Source: CAISDA01 sp050258555 (GTDB lineage Bacteria > Bacteroidota > Ignavibacteria > UBA10030 > UBA8401). From it: 64,000 bases of DNA. Shown here piece by piece: positions 34,847 to 43,552 of this stretch (position 1 is the stretch's first letter; each line of letters opens with the position of its first letter). The notes under the pieces are model-generated. The model saw nothing but the letters and a program-made list of their open reading frames with translations. It ran no database searches and had not been told where the DNA came from. The DNA is taken from the NCBI GenBank assembly GCA_050258555.1, contig JBLMZA010000141.1, positions 14,551 to 78,550 of the forward strand. The letters are read 5' to 3'. Made by a program: the position numbers and the translations under genes.

Positions 34847-35743
34847 TCAGCGCGCACGGACAGGATTTTTCAATTCGCCGATGCGGTCGATGCGGCATGT
34901 GACCACGTCGCCGCTTTTGATCTCATCGATCCCGTGCGGCGTGCCGGTCGAAATCACATCGCACGGATTGAGCACGATGTCCTTCGAGATATATTCGATC
35001 AGCGTGGGAATGTCGAACACCAGGCGCTTCGTGTTCGACTTCTGCCTCACTTTCCCGTTCACGCGGCACTCGATATTCAGGTGCACCGGCTGCGGAATCT
35101 CATCGGCGGTCACAATCCATGGACCGAGCGGCGTGAACGTATCGTAGCTCTTCGAGCGGAACCAGGGATGCCTCTTCTCAAGATCGGTGTTCTGCATCGT
35201 GCGCGCCGTCACATCGTTGATGATCGTGTAGCCGGCGATGTACTTGTGCGCATCGCGCTTCTTCACATTCGACGCCTTGCGGCCGATCACCACGGCGAGC
35301 TCGACTTCATGGTCGATGCGTCCCTGTCCGCGCGGAATGCGGATGGGTTCATCGGGACCGATCACCGACGAACCGGCTTTCATGAAGATGATCGGTTCCT
35401 TCGGCACCTCGAAGTTGCCTTCCTTCGCATGGAGCACATAGTTGAGGCCGAGCGCGATGATCTTCGGAGGACAGGCAATCGGGGCCTTCATCTGCGCCGC
35501 CTTCGGAACGAGAAAATATTTCTGCAGCGCATGGTCTTTCGCGAATTTCACGACGGCGGCGATTTCCCTGCCGTCGAACCGCTGGGCGGCGATGAGCTGC
35601 GTAATCGTGCAGAAGCGGACCGGCGCGTTCTTCTGCGTCAGCCACTCGTAGGCCACGAGCATGTCGGTGTAGTTGATCCACTTTCCGGCCTGCTCCACGC
35701 CGACGACGGGTTTTCCTTCGAGTTCAAATTGTGCGATATTCAT
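34847..35743 (-). CDS. Fumarylacetoacetate hydrolase (FAH)-fold protein
   Basis: 298 residues: a short N-terminal domain and a FAH C-terminal domain. Motifs include IIALGLNYVLHAKE, the metal ligands in RIDHEVELAVVIG (Glu-x-Glu), YTIINDVTAR, and STGTPHGID. FAH-fold enzymes hydrolyse or decarboxylate beta-dicarbonyl compounds, or hydrate 2-oxo-pent-4-enoates, in aromatic and sugar-acid breakdown. The start ATG is at 35743; a longer open frame to 36034 lies in the nitrilase gene. A gap of 72 bases to the next gene is the largest in the run. Confidence 0.9.
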   Translation of the reverse strand: MNIAQFELEGKPVVGVEQAGKWINYTDMLVAYEWLTQKNAPVRFCTITQLIAAQRFDGREIAAVVKFAKDHALQKYFLVPKAAQMKAPIACPPKIIALGLNYVLHAKEGNFEVPKEPIIFMKAGSSVIGPDEPIRIPRGQGRIDHEVELAVVIGRKASNVKKRDAHKYIAGYTIINDVTARTMQNTDLEKRHPWFRSKSYDTFTPLGPWIVTADEIPQPVHLNIECRVNGKVRQKSNTKRLVFDIPTLIEYISKDIVLNPCDVISTGTPHGIDEIKSGDVVTCRIDRIGELKNPVRAR

Positions 35744-35769
35744 AGTCTGATCATGAGTTTGGTGGTCGT

Positions 35770-36678
35770 TCAGTCCTTGGCTTTGTGCCGTATTAGTTTC
35801 AGCGCCGCATCGCGCTCCGCGGTCGAGATGAGCGCGCCGTAGAGTTCCGGGCGGCGCGAGGCGCGCACGGCAAGCGTGCGGTCGTATTTCTTTTCGAAGA
35901 AGAAGGGCGTGACGCGCTTCTGGCGCAAATCCACATCCGTCGTGAGCGATCCGATGCGGCGGCAGAGATCCGCCGTGATCGTGCCATCGCGGTCGACGAT
36001 GCCGCTTCGCCCGATCATCTTTCCCGGCGTCCACTCGCCTTCCTCATATCCGTAGCAGGCCGAGACGAGCACGAGCCCGGTGTCGATGGCGCGGGCGCGC
36101 ATGCGGATTTCCCAGTCGATGTCGCCCCAGCCTGCCTGCACATGCGGAAAGAGCAGCAGCTCGGCGCCCTTCACCATGAGCGACTGCGCCACTTCCGGAT
36201 ATTCGATATCCATGCAGATCATGATGCCGATCGCGGCGCAATCGAGCTTGAAGACCGGCAGCTTCTCACCCGGCTTCATGCCGAATTTCTGTTCGGCGAT
36301 GGTGGGATGGCTTTTCCTGTAGGCGCCGATGGCCGTGCCGCTGCGGTCGAAGATGATGCAGGTGCTTCCGGGCACGCCATCGACGATGGTAAGCATCGGA
36401 AAAACGACATTCATCCCATACCTGCGCGCATAGGCCGATGCCAGGCGCGCCGAAGGCCCCTCCAGAGGCTCGGGAACATAGTCCTTCTTCAGTTCGGAGG
36501 TGCCGCGATGCCAGAGATTGGCATACTCGCCGAAGAGCACGATATCGGACGAGTCTTTGCCTGCCGCTGCGAGCTGCGCCTCGATGAGCGAGAGATTTCT
36601 AATCCGCTTCTCTTTGGACGACGACCCTTTCACGATCGCCGGAAGCTGCACCGTCGTGATGCGAATTCTTTTTGTCAT
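35770..36678 (-). CDS. Carbon-nitrogen hydrolase (nitrilase superfamily amidase)
   Basis: 302 residues. The catalytic triad of the superfamily is complete: Glu51 (VLFGEYAN), Lys122 (GAYRKSHP) and Cys155 (IMICMDIEYPE). Members with this layout hydrolyse amides, N-carbamoyl amino acids (beta-ureidopropionase) or nitriles. Next to the PreA-like enzyme and M20 peptidase, an amidase or N-carbamoylase role is attractive. The start ATG at 36678 lies 80 bases inside the symporter gene, unusually deep compared with the four-base overlaps elsewhere in this run. Confidence 0.88.
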   Translation of the reverse strand: MTKRIRITTVQLPAIVKGSSSKEKRIRNLSLIEAQLAAAGKDSSDIVLFGEYANLWHRGTSELKKDYVPEPLEGPSARLASAYARRYGMNVVFPMLTIVDGVPGSTCIIFDRSGTAIGAYRKSHPTIAEQKFGMKPGEKLPVFKLDCAAIGIMICMDIEYPEVAQSLMVKGAELLLFPHVQAGWGDIDWEIRMRARAIDTGLVLVSACYGYEEGEWTPGKMIGRSGIVDRDGTITADLCRRIGSLTTDVDLRQKRVTPFFFEKKYDRTLAVRASRRPELYGALISTAERDAALKLIRHKAKD

Positions 36679-38464
36679 CGGAATCGGTCTCCGGTTGTGT
36701 GTGTGCGCGCAGCTGCGCGCGGCTGTATGCCATGATCGACGCCCCGAGCGCCAGAAGGATGGCGCCCGCCACGCCATTGATGGACGAGGGCGCAATCGGC
36801 GTGCCCGGCAGAGCCAGGCAGGCAATGAGCACCGCGCCGAGCACGATGCTGACCTGGCCCAAAAGCCGGTAGACATTCATCGTGCCCCTGTCGATGCGCG
36901 TTTCCTTCTCAAGTACCGGCACCTTCAGATCCTCTTCAAGCTGCAGCAGGTCCGCATGACGCGGATCATCCGCGCGGAAAAAGAACGCGGAGGCGAAAAA
37001 GACGACCGAGGCGACGATCGATTCGGCGAACATGTTGCGGATGAATGAATACTCCTTCCACACGCCGAGACTCATCAGCACCACGGCCGCGATGATCGCC
37101 GCCGAACACGAGGCGATGCCCGACCACCAGGGCGTCTTCCGGTAGATCATGCCGAGCGCAACCGGCATCGAGAATGCCGCGACAAGCGAATAGTATTCCA
37201 GCGCGAAGCTGAAGGCGCCCCCGAATCTCGGAATGTACCATGCCACGGCCACGCCGAGCACGCCGATCACCAGCATGGTCAGACGCGCCACGTTGAACTG
37301 CGTCTTCTCCGTCGGCTCCGCGCCGGACATCTTCGTGTGTATCGGCGCATAGATGTCGCGCGTCGTCGTGGCCGCAAGCCAGTTGAACGCGTCGTTGGCC
37401 TGGCCGAGCGTGGCCGAAAGAATGGCCGAAACGACGAAGCCGATCATGCCGTGCGGCAGCAGAAGCAGGGCGAGGCTCACGAACGATGCCTCGGCCGGAA
37501 CGGCAAACGAGGGCCAGAGCGCGTTGATATCCGGGAAGATGATGCGCGAAGCCATCACCGGAAGGATCCACAACAGCGGTCCCACAAGCGCAAGCACCGC
37601 GCAGAGCAGCGCCATCTTCTGCGCCCCTTTTTCATCCGGAACGCTGTGATAACGCTGGACCTGCGACCAGGCGACATTGTAGCCGAGCAGCGCGTTGATC
37701 AGATACGCGATCAGAAAAAGCGGATTGGCCACCTGTCCAGTGAGCGAAAAATATCCCGTTGGCGCTTCGGAGACCGTGCGCGCAATGCCGGCGGTGAGTC
37801 CTCCTCCCTGTCCCAGATACATGAACGAGACGGGAAAAATGATGATCGTCATGACGACGATGATCACCGACTGCACCGCATCGGAAAGCACCGCCGCCCA
37901 GATGCCGCCGATCACCGTATAGATGATCATCACCGCGCCGACAATGAGGATGGAAAGCTGGAAACCGGTGAATTCGATGCCGCCGAGAGAAAACACCTGC
38001 CCCGAAAAACCGAGCGCGGTCGAAACGAAAATGCACAGAATGTAGAGTCCCTGCCCGATGCCGACAGTCTGCGGAATGATCGCCGTGACGGAATAAAAGT
38101 ACGTCGTCGAGGGCGAGAAGCGGCGCGTGAGAAACTGCAGTGGAGAGTTGATGCGCGCCCGGCGCCAGCGCTTCGCGAAATACCAGTAGCCCACCAGATA
38201 GGCCCAGAAGGCCATCGTGAAGATCGGCACGGCGCCGATGCCGTTCACATACGTGAAGCCCGCGGCGGCCACGAACATGAACGCCGAAAAGCCCGAGACC
38301 CAGTTCGAAAGCCCGGCCAGGACCCATGGGATCTTGCCTCCGCCCTTGAAATAATCGTCCGTGTTCTTGTTCTTCCGCGCCGAAAAAATGCCGACCCAGA
38401 TGATGATGACAAAATAGAGAGCGATGAGGACGTAATCCATCCCATTGACGGTATTGAATGTCAT
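36599..38464 (-). CDS. Sodium:solute symporter (SSS family)
   Basis: 621 residues and about 14 membrane helices. Family signatures are ARKNKNTDDYFKGGGKIPWV, GLSNWVSGFSAFMFV and GGIWAAVLSDAVQSVI. It imports an organic substrate with sodium and is the only transporter in the catabolic run. The end is odd: after the last helix the tail HTQPETDSDDKKNSHHDG and onward runs 80 bases into the nitrilase gene. A (CA)5 repeat (36696-36705) precedes it, and a two-base slip there would restore an ATGA stop/start overlap with the next gene. Confidence 0.9.
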   Translation of the reverse strand: MTFNTVNGMDYVLIALYFVIIIWVGIFSARKNKNTDDYFKGGGKIPWVLAGLSNWVSGFSAFMFVAAAGFTYVNGIGAVPIFTMAFWAYLVGYWYFAKRWRRARINSPLQFLTRRFSPSTTYFYSVTAIIPQTVGIGQGLYILCIFVSTALGFSGQVFSLGGIEFTGFQLSILIVGAVMIIYTVIGGIWAAVLSDAVQSVIIVVMTIIIFPVSFMYLGQGGGLTAGIARTVSEAPTGYFSLTGQVANPLFLIAYLINALLGYNVAWSQVQRYHSVPDEKGAQKMALLCAVLALVGPLLWILPVMASRIIFPDINALWPSFAVPAEASFVSLALLLLPHGMIGFVVSAILSATLGQANDAFNWLAATTTRDIYAPIHTKMSGAEPTEKTQFNVARLTMLVIGVLGVAVAWYIPRFGGAFSFALEYYSLVAAFSMPVALGMIYRKTPWWSGIASCSAAIIAAVVLMSLGVWKEYSFIRNMFAESIVASVVFFASAFFFRADDPRHADLLQLEEDLKVPVLEKETRIDRGTMNVYRLLGQVSIVLGAVLIACLALPGTPIAPSSINGVAGAILLALGASIMAYSRAQLRAHTQPETDSDDKKNSHHDGAASGDRERVVVQREAD

Positions 38465-40086
38465 CGATGTCTCACCCGGCGGATAATTTTCTGCATGTTG
38501 AGTCCGAACATTTTTTCCTTCTCTTCGGCCGTGCAGTGAGCGTAGGCCATCCATCCGAACTGGGGAATCGGATCGCGCATCGGCTGGTCGGTGCCGAAGA
38601 GCACGCGTTCGGCGCCGACGTGCTTCACCATGAATTCGATGATGCCGAAGGTGACGGACGTGAGCGTGATCTCGAGCGCAATGTTCGGATGCTTCTGCGC
38701 CGCCTCGATCGCGACGCGGGCGTCCTTGAACGATCCGCCGCTGTGCGCAAGGATGAACATGATGTTCGGATAGCGCGCGGCGAGATCGTCGATCTCGGCG
38801 GCGAAATTCGGCGAGGGATGCATGAGCGCAAAGGCGTTCATCCGGTTGCCGTACTCATACCAGGGATCCCAGAGCTTGTCGTTGTAGGCGAGTCCGGTCA
38901 GCGGATTGTACGGCTTGATGCCCTTGAAGCCCCAGCCTTCATAGACTTTTTTCAGCTCGCGCTGCCAGTCCCTGATGTACTGCGGCTGGAGCGTCGCATA
39001 GCCGAGATAGAAGCGCGGAAACTGCGTGATCGCATCGTGCACGATCGCGTTGCCTTCTTCGTAATCGGCCCAGAGACCGAGCCAGGAGCTGATGCAGACC
39101 TTTTGTATGCCCATTGTCCGCGCCCGCTCCCTCATGCCCGCCGCATCGGACGAGGGCTGATACATGAAGCCCACGCCGGAGCCGCCGTTGTGCGAAATGT
39201 GCGCATGCGAGTCGATCACGAGCGTCTCGGAGAGCGGCTTTCCTTCTTTGGCGAGATCGAGGATCGGATCATGCGTGTTCTTTTTTCTGTAGGGCTTCGG
39301 CATTGCATCGAGCTTCAACAGACGCGCAAGCGTGCCTCCGGCAATCATCGCCTTGTCTTCATCCGATACGGTCGAATAATCGATGAAGGACTTCGCCGCG
39401 CCGGGAGATTTGGACAGACCTCCCGTGCCGAAGAGCAGCCGCTCGGCGCCGAAGCGCGCCGTAAAGTCTTCGATCGCGCGGTTGCCCTGATGCGCGGAAA
39501 ATTCCAGATACAGGTTCTTGTGCTTCGACATGAGCGTGATCAGGTAGCGCGTCGCATCCCAGCGCGCGCCCTGCAGCAGCACGGGCAGATGCGGATGCAG
39601 GGCGAGCATCGCATCGAGCTCCGAGAGCAGCACCTCGTTCGAGGGCTCCATGAGATCGGGACCGTACATGTTGCCGCCTTCCACCAGCAGCGGAATGCGG
39701 TTTTCGTCCAGTTCGCGCAGAAGCTCCCCGCAGGTGTACTCGTCGAAGAAGTAATGATGGAAGCGCGGATACATCTTGGCCGCGCGTATGCCGTGATCGC
39801 GCATCTCGGCAACAACCTCCTTCGGCGGCGGCACTTCGCCGGTGTGATGCGGCATCACGCTCCAGACGCCATAGAGGCGCGGACTCTTTTTCAGCTCCGT
39901 GAGCAGCATCCGGTTGGCATAGGCCGGATCGTACACTTTCTGCGCGCCGTGCGAGACGAGCGCGGCATGGATGCCGCACCATTCCATTTCCTCAAGAAGC
40001 GCCTCGGTGCCGTATTCGGCCTCGACGTCCTTCCTTCCGATTTTGCCGACGGTGGCAAAGCTGTCGATGTAGATGCGATCGTTCAT
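38461..40086 (-). CDS. Tandem amidohydrolase_2 protein: degenerate N-half, intact C-half
   Basis: 541 residues made of two copies of the ACMSD-type amidohydrolase barrel. The C-terminal copy (about 285-541) has every metal ligand: HxH at 294/296 (IDSHAHIS), His423 (LMHPSP), His448 (LAHSGGS) and Asp500 (FGTDQP). The N-terminal copy (1-262) has Phe10/Thr12, Glu136, Gln172 and Gly222 at the equivalent places, so it cannot bind the metal. The C-half should hydrolyse or decarboxylate a small cyclic acid or amide; the N-half may be structural or regulatory. Start ATG 40086; the stop overlaps the symporter start as ATGA. Confidence 0.88.
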   Translation of the reverse strand: MNDRIYIDSFATVGKIGRKDVEAEYGTEALLEEMEWCGIHAALVSHGAQKVYDPAYANRMLLTELKKSPRLYGVWSVMPHHTGEVPPPKEVVAEMRDHGIRAAKMYPRFHHYFFDEYTCGELLRELDENRIPLLVEGGNMYGPDLMEPSNEVLLSELDAMLALHPHLPVLLQGARWDATRYLITLMSKHKNLYLEFSAHQGNRAIEDFTARFGAERLLFGTGGLSKSPGAAKSFIDYSTVSDEDKAMIAGGTLARLLKLDAMPKPYRKKNTHDPILDLAKEGKPLSETLVIDSHAHISHNGGSGVGFMYQPSSDAAGMRERARTMGIQKVCISSWLGLWADYEEGNAIVHDAITQFPRFYLGYATLQPQYIRDWQRELKKVYEGWGFKGIKPYNPLTGLAYNDKLWDPWYEYGNRMNAFALMHPSPNFAAEIDDLAARYPNIMFILAHSGGSFKDARVAIEAAQKHPNIALEITLTSVTFGIIEFMVKHVGAERVLFGTDQPMRDPIPQFGWMAYAHCTAEEKEKMFGLNMQKIIRRVRHR

Positions 40087-40094
40087 GTCTGTCC

Positions 40095-41345
40095 TTAATA
40101 GTAAAATGGCGTCACGCTGCCGCGTTCCTTCACTTCGCAGTCGAGCGCGCGGCGGAGCGCGGTGCGGGCCTTCTCTGCCGCCTCGTCGATATCCGACTGG
40201 CGGTGCGAATAGCTGATGAACCACCGGCTGTTGGTGAAGACGCCTTCGCGGTACAGCTCGCGCTGCCAGAGATAATCCAGGCGCGCGTTGTAAGCGGCAT
40301 CGGGCGTCGCAAACAAGAGCCATGATCCGCAGGGAAGCCCCGCGGCTTTTCCTTCGACGCCGCACTCGCGGGCGATCTCATCGAAGCGGCTCATGAGCAG
40401 TCGGCCCATCGTGCCGATGTGCTCATGCACGGGCTCGCGCTTCATGATTGTGAGCGTGGCGATCGCCGCGGCGATCGAGAGCGTCTCGCCGGCATACGTC
40501 GTCGTCATCTTGAAGCGGTCGAGCGACTGCATGTACTCGCGCTTGCCCACATACGTCGAGAGCGGATAGCCGTTGGCGACCGCCTTGGCGTAGCTGGCCA
40601 GATCGGCATCGACGCCGAAGAATTCCTGTGCGCCGCCCAATGCAAGGCGGAAGCCCGTGAGCACTTCATCCATCACCAGGAGAATGCCGTGCTCGCGCGT
40701 GAGCGCGCGCAGCATCCGGATGTATGCGCCGCTTGTATCCGTGCTGTTGAAATCGTAGGGCGTCGCGATGATGCAGGCGATGCGGTCGCCGTAGAGCTTC
40801 ACGAGCCGCTCGGCCTCTTCGCAGTCGCCCCAGGGTATGACCTTCACATAGTCCTTCATGAACTCCGGCACGCCGTTATTCGGACTGTCCTCTGTGGCAA
40901 ACCAGTCGGGATATCCGTGATACCCGCTCATGAGGATCATCTCGCGCTTCGTCGCGGCGCGCGCGATGCGGATGTTGCTCAGGTTCGCATCCTCGCCGGT
41001 CTTCATGAAGCGGCACATTTCCGCATTCGGCACAATCTGCGTGATCAATTCGGCCAGCTCGGCTTCCAGCGGACTGGCCATGCTGAAGAGCACGCCCTTC
41101 TGCATCTGCGCGCGCACGGCATCGTCCACTTCATCGTAGCAGTAGCCGAGCGTGACGGGTCCGAGCGCGAGGCGGAAGTCGATGTATTCCTTCCCTTCCA
41201 TGTCCCAGAGACGGCAGCCTTTGCCGCGTTCGATGAACTTCGGCTGTGTCTCGCCGAAAAACGGAATGGGACGCTTTGCGTTCGTCTGCGTGCCCCAAGG
41301 GATCAGGCGAAGCGCTTTTTCATAGAGTTGATCTGAGGGTTTCAT
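40095..41345 (-). CDS. Class III aminotransferase (glutamate-1-semialdehyde aminomutase-like)
   Basis: 416 residues of PLP fold type I. Seen: LWDMEGKEYIDFRLALGP, the GSA-aminomutase-like MKTGEDANLSNIRIARA, SGYHGYPDW, Asp226-Glu-Val (VMDEVLTGFR) and the PLP Lys254 (ASYAKAVANGYP). The resemblance is to HemL-like aminotransferases rather than true haem enzymes, since the context is catabolic. It probably moves or removes an amino group from the imported compound or an intermediate. It lies 15 bases after the heparinase-like gene and 8 bases before the amidohydrolase. Confidence 0.88.
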   Translation of the reverse strand: MKPSDQLYEKALRLIPWGTQTNAKRPIPFFGETQPKFIERGKGCRLWDMEGKEYIDFRLALGPVTLGYCYDEVDDAVRAQMQKGVLFSMASPLEAELAELITQIVPNAEMCRFMKTGEDANLSNIRIARAATKREMILMSGYHGYPDWFATEDSPNNGVPEFMKDYVKVIPWGDCEEAERLVKLYGDRIACIIATPYDFNSTDTSGAYIRMLRALTREHGILLVMDEVLTGFRLALGGAQEFFGVDADLASYAKAVANGYPLSTYVGKREYMQSLDRFKMTTTYAGETLSIAAAIATLTIMKREPVHEHIGTMGRLLMSRFDEIARECGVEGKAAGLPCGSWLLFATPDAAYNARLDYLWQRELYREGVFTNSRWFISYSHRQSDIDEAAEKARTALRRALDCEVKERGSVTPFYY

Positions 41346-41360
41346 GCGTGTGCGAAATAG

Positions 41361-43376
41361 TTAGACTGCCGAGTGAAACACGGGCACCGCGCCCGAAGTC
41401 TCGATGGTTACATCGACTGCAGTGCCTTCGTGCTTCCCGCGGATTGTCCAGAGCGTGCCCTTCCTGCTCACATCCAATGCGCCATGCGGCGCATCGCCTT
41501 TTTGCGCCGTGCAGACGGTGACAAGCTCATGCATCCGGGCCTGGGGCGATTCCGCTTCGGCGAAGGGATAGATGCCGAGATCGGACGGGATGTCGAGCGT
41601 TCCTGTGCGCACGGCGATCTCCTGCTTCGCATAGACGCGGCCCGTCAGGCTCACGCCCGGACGGTCTATGCGGAACTGCTCCTTCTCGGCCGAGACCTTT
41701 CCGTTTTTGTCGTCGTTGAACACCTGAAACCTCGCCTGCACTTTCGGCGTGGAGGATTTCATCGCCACCTGATCGACGATGATGAACACGTCGGGCTTCA
41801 GGAAGAAGACCGAGCGTACGACACGCTCCACATCATCGTTCACCAGCTGATACGCGTCGGTGGCATCGCTTGAAAGCATCATGTGCTTCGGCGAGGCCTC
41901 ATACGAGAGGATCTTCGCAAACGCCCACGACGCGTTCGTGCCTTCCTTGCCGTCGTGATACTGGTGGCCCTTGCCGTCGATGAGGACGGCCGTATGGGCT
42001 TCGGTCTGGCGCAGCTTCCACAGCGGCACGGTGTATGAATATCCCGCATTGAAATGGTCGTGCAGGAGCCGCTCGCCATACGCGGTGAAGATCATGCTGT
42101 TTCTGTCGGCATGCTCGTGATTGGCCGGCGGACCGCTTCTGAATGCGAGCACGGAACCTGCCGGATCCCATCCGCTGCGCGAGACGACGATGTCGTTGTC
42201 GAAGCGGACATCCATGAGTTCTCTGCCCGGCTGTTTCGCCTTCAGTGCGGGATCGAACCAGATGAATCCCGTGTAGTGGCTCGGCTTGCTGATTTTCGTT
42301 GCGACATATTGCGCGATCGGATCGCGGTACTGCTGCGCCACCCAGCCCGCCACCGACACATCTCCCATGCCGTGCGCGTCGCTGAAGTTCACGGCGTCGG
42401 CCGGCTCATGGTTGGTCGGCATCGACATCTGCAATCCGTAGCGCGTCGTGCCGCGGTAATTGATGAGCGAGCGGTCGTCGATGCCCGTCGTCCGGTAGAG
42501 CACTTCAAGGAACATCGTCAGATACATCGCCGTGTAGCCCCAGTAGCCGACGCCTTCATCGTAGCTTCCGTCCGAGTGGAACATGGGCGCAAACGCCCGG
42601 GCGCTCGAGCGGGCCATATCGAGCCACTGTTCGGCCTGCGGATGCTTCCCGCGCAGATGGCAGGCGGCGATGCCGAGCCCGGAGATCGGAATGACTTTCA
42701 GGTTGGTCGCATTCAGAATGATGGGCCAGCGGCTCAGATCGAACCGGAACTTGTAATCGGACTCGGGATCGAATCCCCAGCCGCGCACGCGGTCGGGATA
42801 CTTCATGCCGAAGAGCGTCAGGTAGCACGCCGGCGCTCCCTTCTCGCCGATCTGCCGGTCGATCTCGGCGATCGTTGCCGCATCGAGTCCGTCCCTCATC
42901 CAGTCACTGGCAAACGACATGGCGACGCACAATTCCGAGGCGCGCTGAAGGCCGATCGTGTGCTTGCCGCCTTCCATGAAGTAATCCCATTTTTTATACT
43001 GAAGAATCTTGTTGATCGCGCGCTTTGCGGTGTCGAGATGCGCGGGATCCTTCGTGATTGCGTAGACGAACGACGAGCGCTCGAGCATGGTGCGCGCCTT
43101 GTTCAGATGCAGCACATGATTGTCGAGCCGCAGCTCTTCATCGAGAAACTTGTTGTCGGCCGCAAGGTCCGCCTTCAGGTACGAATCCCAGAGCGGGGCA
43201 AACCGCGGATGCGATGCGGTCTTTCGGATGCGATGGATGTCGGAAGGATCGAAGAGAAGTCCGGAATGTTTGACAGCGGGCGCGGCCGATGCCGCATCGG
43301 GTGAGACAAGCGAGAGAAACGGCAGGGCAAACACCGATGTCGTTCCTGCCTGGAGGAATGTTCTGCGTGTAATCAT
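41361..43376 (-). CDS. Heparinase II/III-like polysaccharide lyase family protein with twin-arginine signal
   Basis: 671 residues. ATG 43376 begins MITRRTFLQAGTTSVFALPF, a twin-arginine (RRxFL) export signal ending near ASA, so it is exported folded. An alpha/alpha-toroid (NKARTMLERSSFVYAITKD, YDEGVGYWGYTAMYLTMF) is followed by a heparinase II/III beta-sheet domain with GPPANHEHADRNSMIF and DHFNAGYSY. Such proteins cleave uronic-acid-containing polysaccharides by beta-elimination. It is the first gene of the catabolic run, behind a strong promoter. A frame open to 43463 overlaps the -10 element and is rejected. Confidence 0.86.
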   Translation of the reverse strand: MITRRTFLQAGTTSVFALPFLSLVSPDAASAAPAVKHSGLLFDPSDIHRIRKTASHPRFAPLWDSYLKADLAADNKFLDEELRLDNHVLHLNKARTMLERSSFVYAITKDPAHLDTAKRAINKILQYKKWDYFMEGGKHTIGLQRASELCVAMSFASDWMRDGLDAATIAEIDRQIGEKGAPACYLTLFGMKYPDRVRGWGFDPESDYKFRFDLSRWPIILNATNLKVIPISGLGIAACHLRGKHPQAEQWLDMARSSARAFAPMFHSDGSYDEGVGYWGYTAMYLTMFLEVLYRTTGIDDRSLINYRGTTRYGLQMSMPTNHEPADAVNFSDAHGMGDVSVAGWVAQQYRDPIAQYVATKISKPSHYTGFIWFDPALKAKQPGRELMDVRFDNDIVVSRSGWDPAGSVLAFRSGPPANHEHADRNSMIFTAYGERLLHDHFNAGYSYTVPLWKLRQTEAHTAVLIDGKGHQYHDGKEGTNASWAFAKILSYEASPKHMMLSSDATDAYQLVNDDVERVVRSVFFLKPDVFIIVDQVAMKSSTPKVQARFQVFNDDKNGKVSAEKEQFRIDRPGVSLTGRVYAKQEIAVRTGTLDIPSDLGIYPFAEAESPQARMHELVTVCTAQKGDAPHGALDVSRKGTLWTIRGKHEGTAVDVTIETSGAVPVFHSAV

Positions 43377-43461
43377 TGCATCGTGCCTTTCAAAAATAAA
43401 CCGAATGTCGGTACAGTGGCATCCTCCCTGCAGGATCGCCGCCTCTTCGTTTTCAGTGGTC

Positions 43462-43470
43462 ATTATACCA
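43462..43470 (-). promoter_or_regulatory. Extended -10 promoter of the catabolic operon
   Basis: The minus strand reads TGGTATAAT: a perfect TATAAT -10 (43462-43467) with the TG of an extended -10 one base upstream. No good -35 is seen, as is common for extended -10 promoters. A start of transcription near 43455 would leave a leader of about 80 bases before the heparinase-like gene. It is the best-matching promoter element in the window. Confidence 0.55.
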
Positions 43471-43552
43471 TTCTCTTGGAAGAAATTCCACAGAAAGCGC
43501 GGGCAGAAATGTTATTTCATGCCCGAAAGCGGGTTTTAAGACGTGAAACCGG

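Noticed and set aside
30630..36678. Standard reductive pyrimidine degradation cluster
   Set aside because: There is no PreT, no dihydropyrimidinase and the PreA-like loop has Ser instead of Cys; the amidohydrolase is of the ACMSD-like, not the hydantoinase, type.
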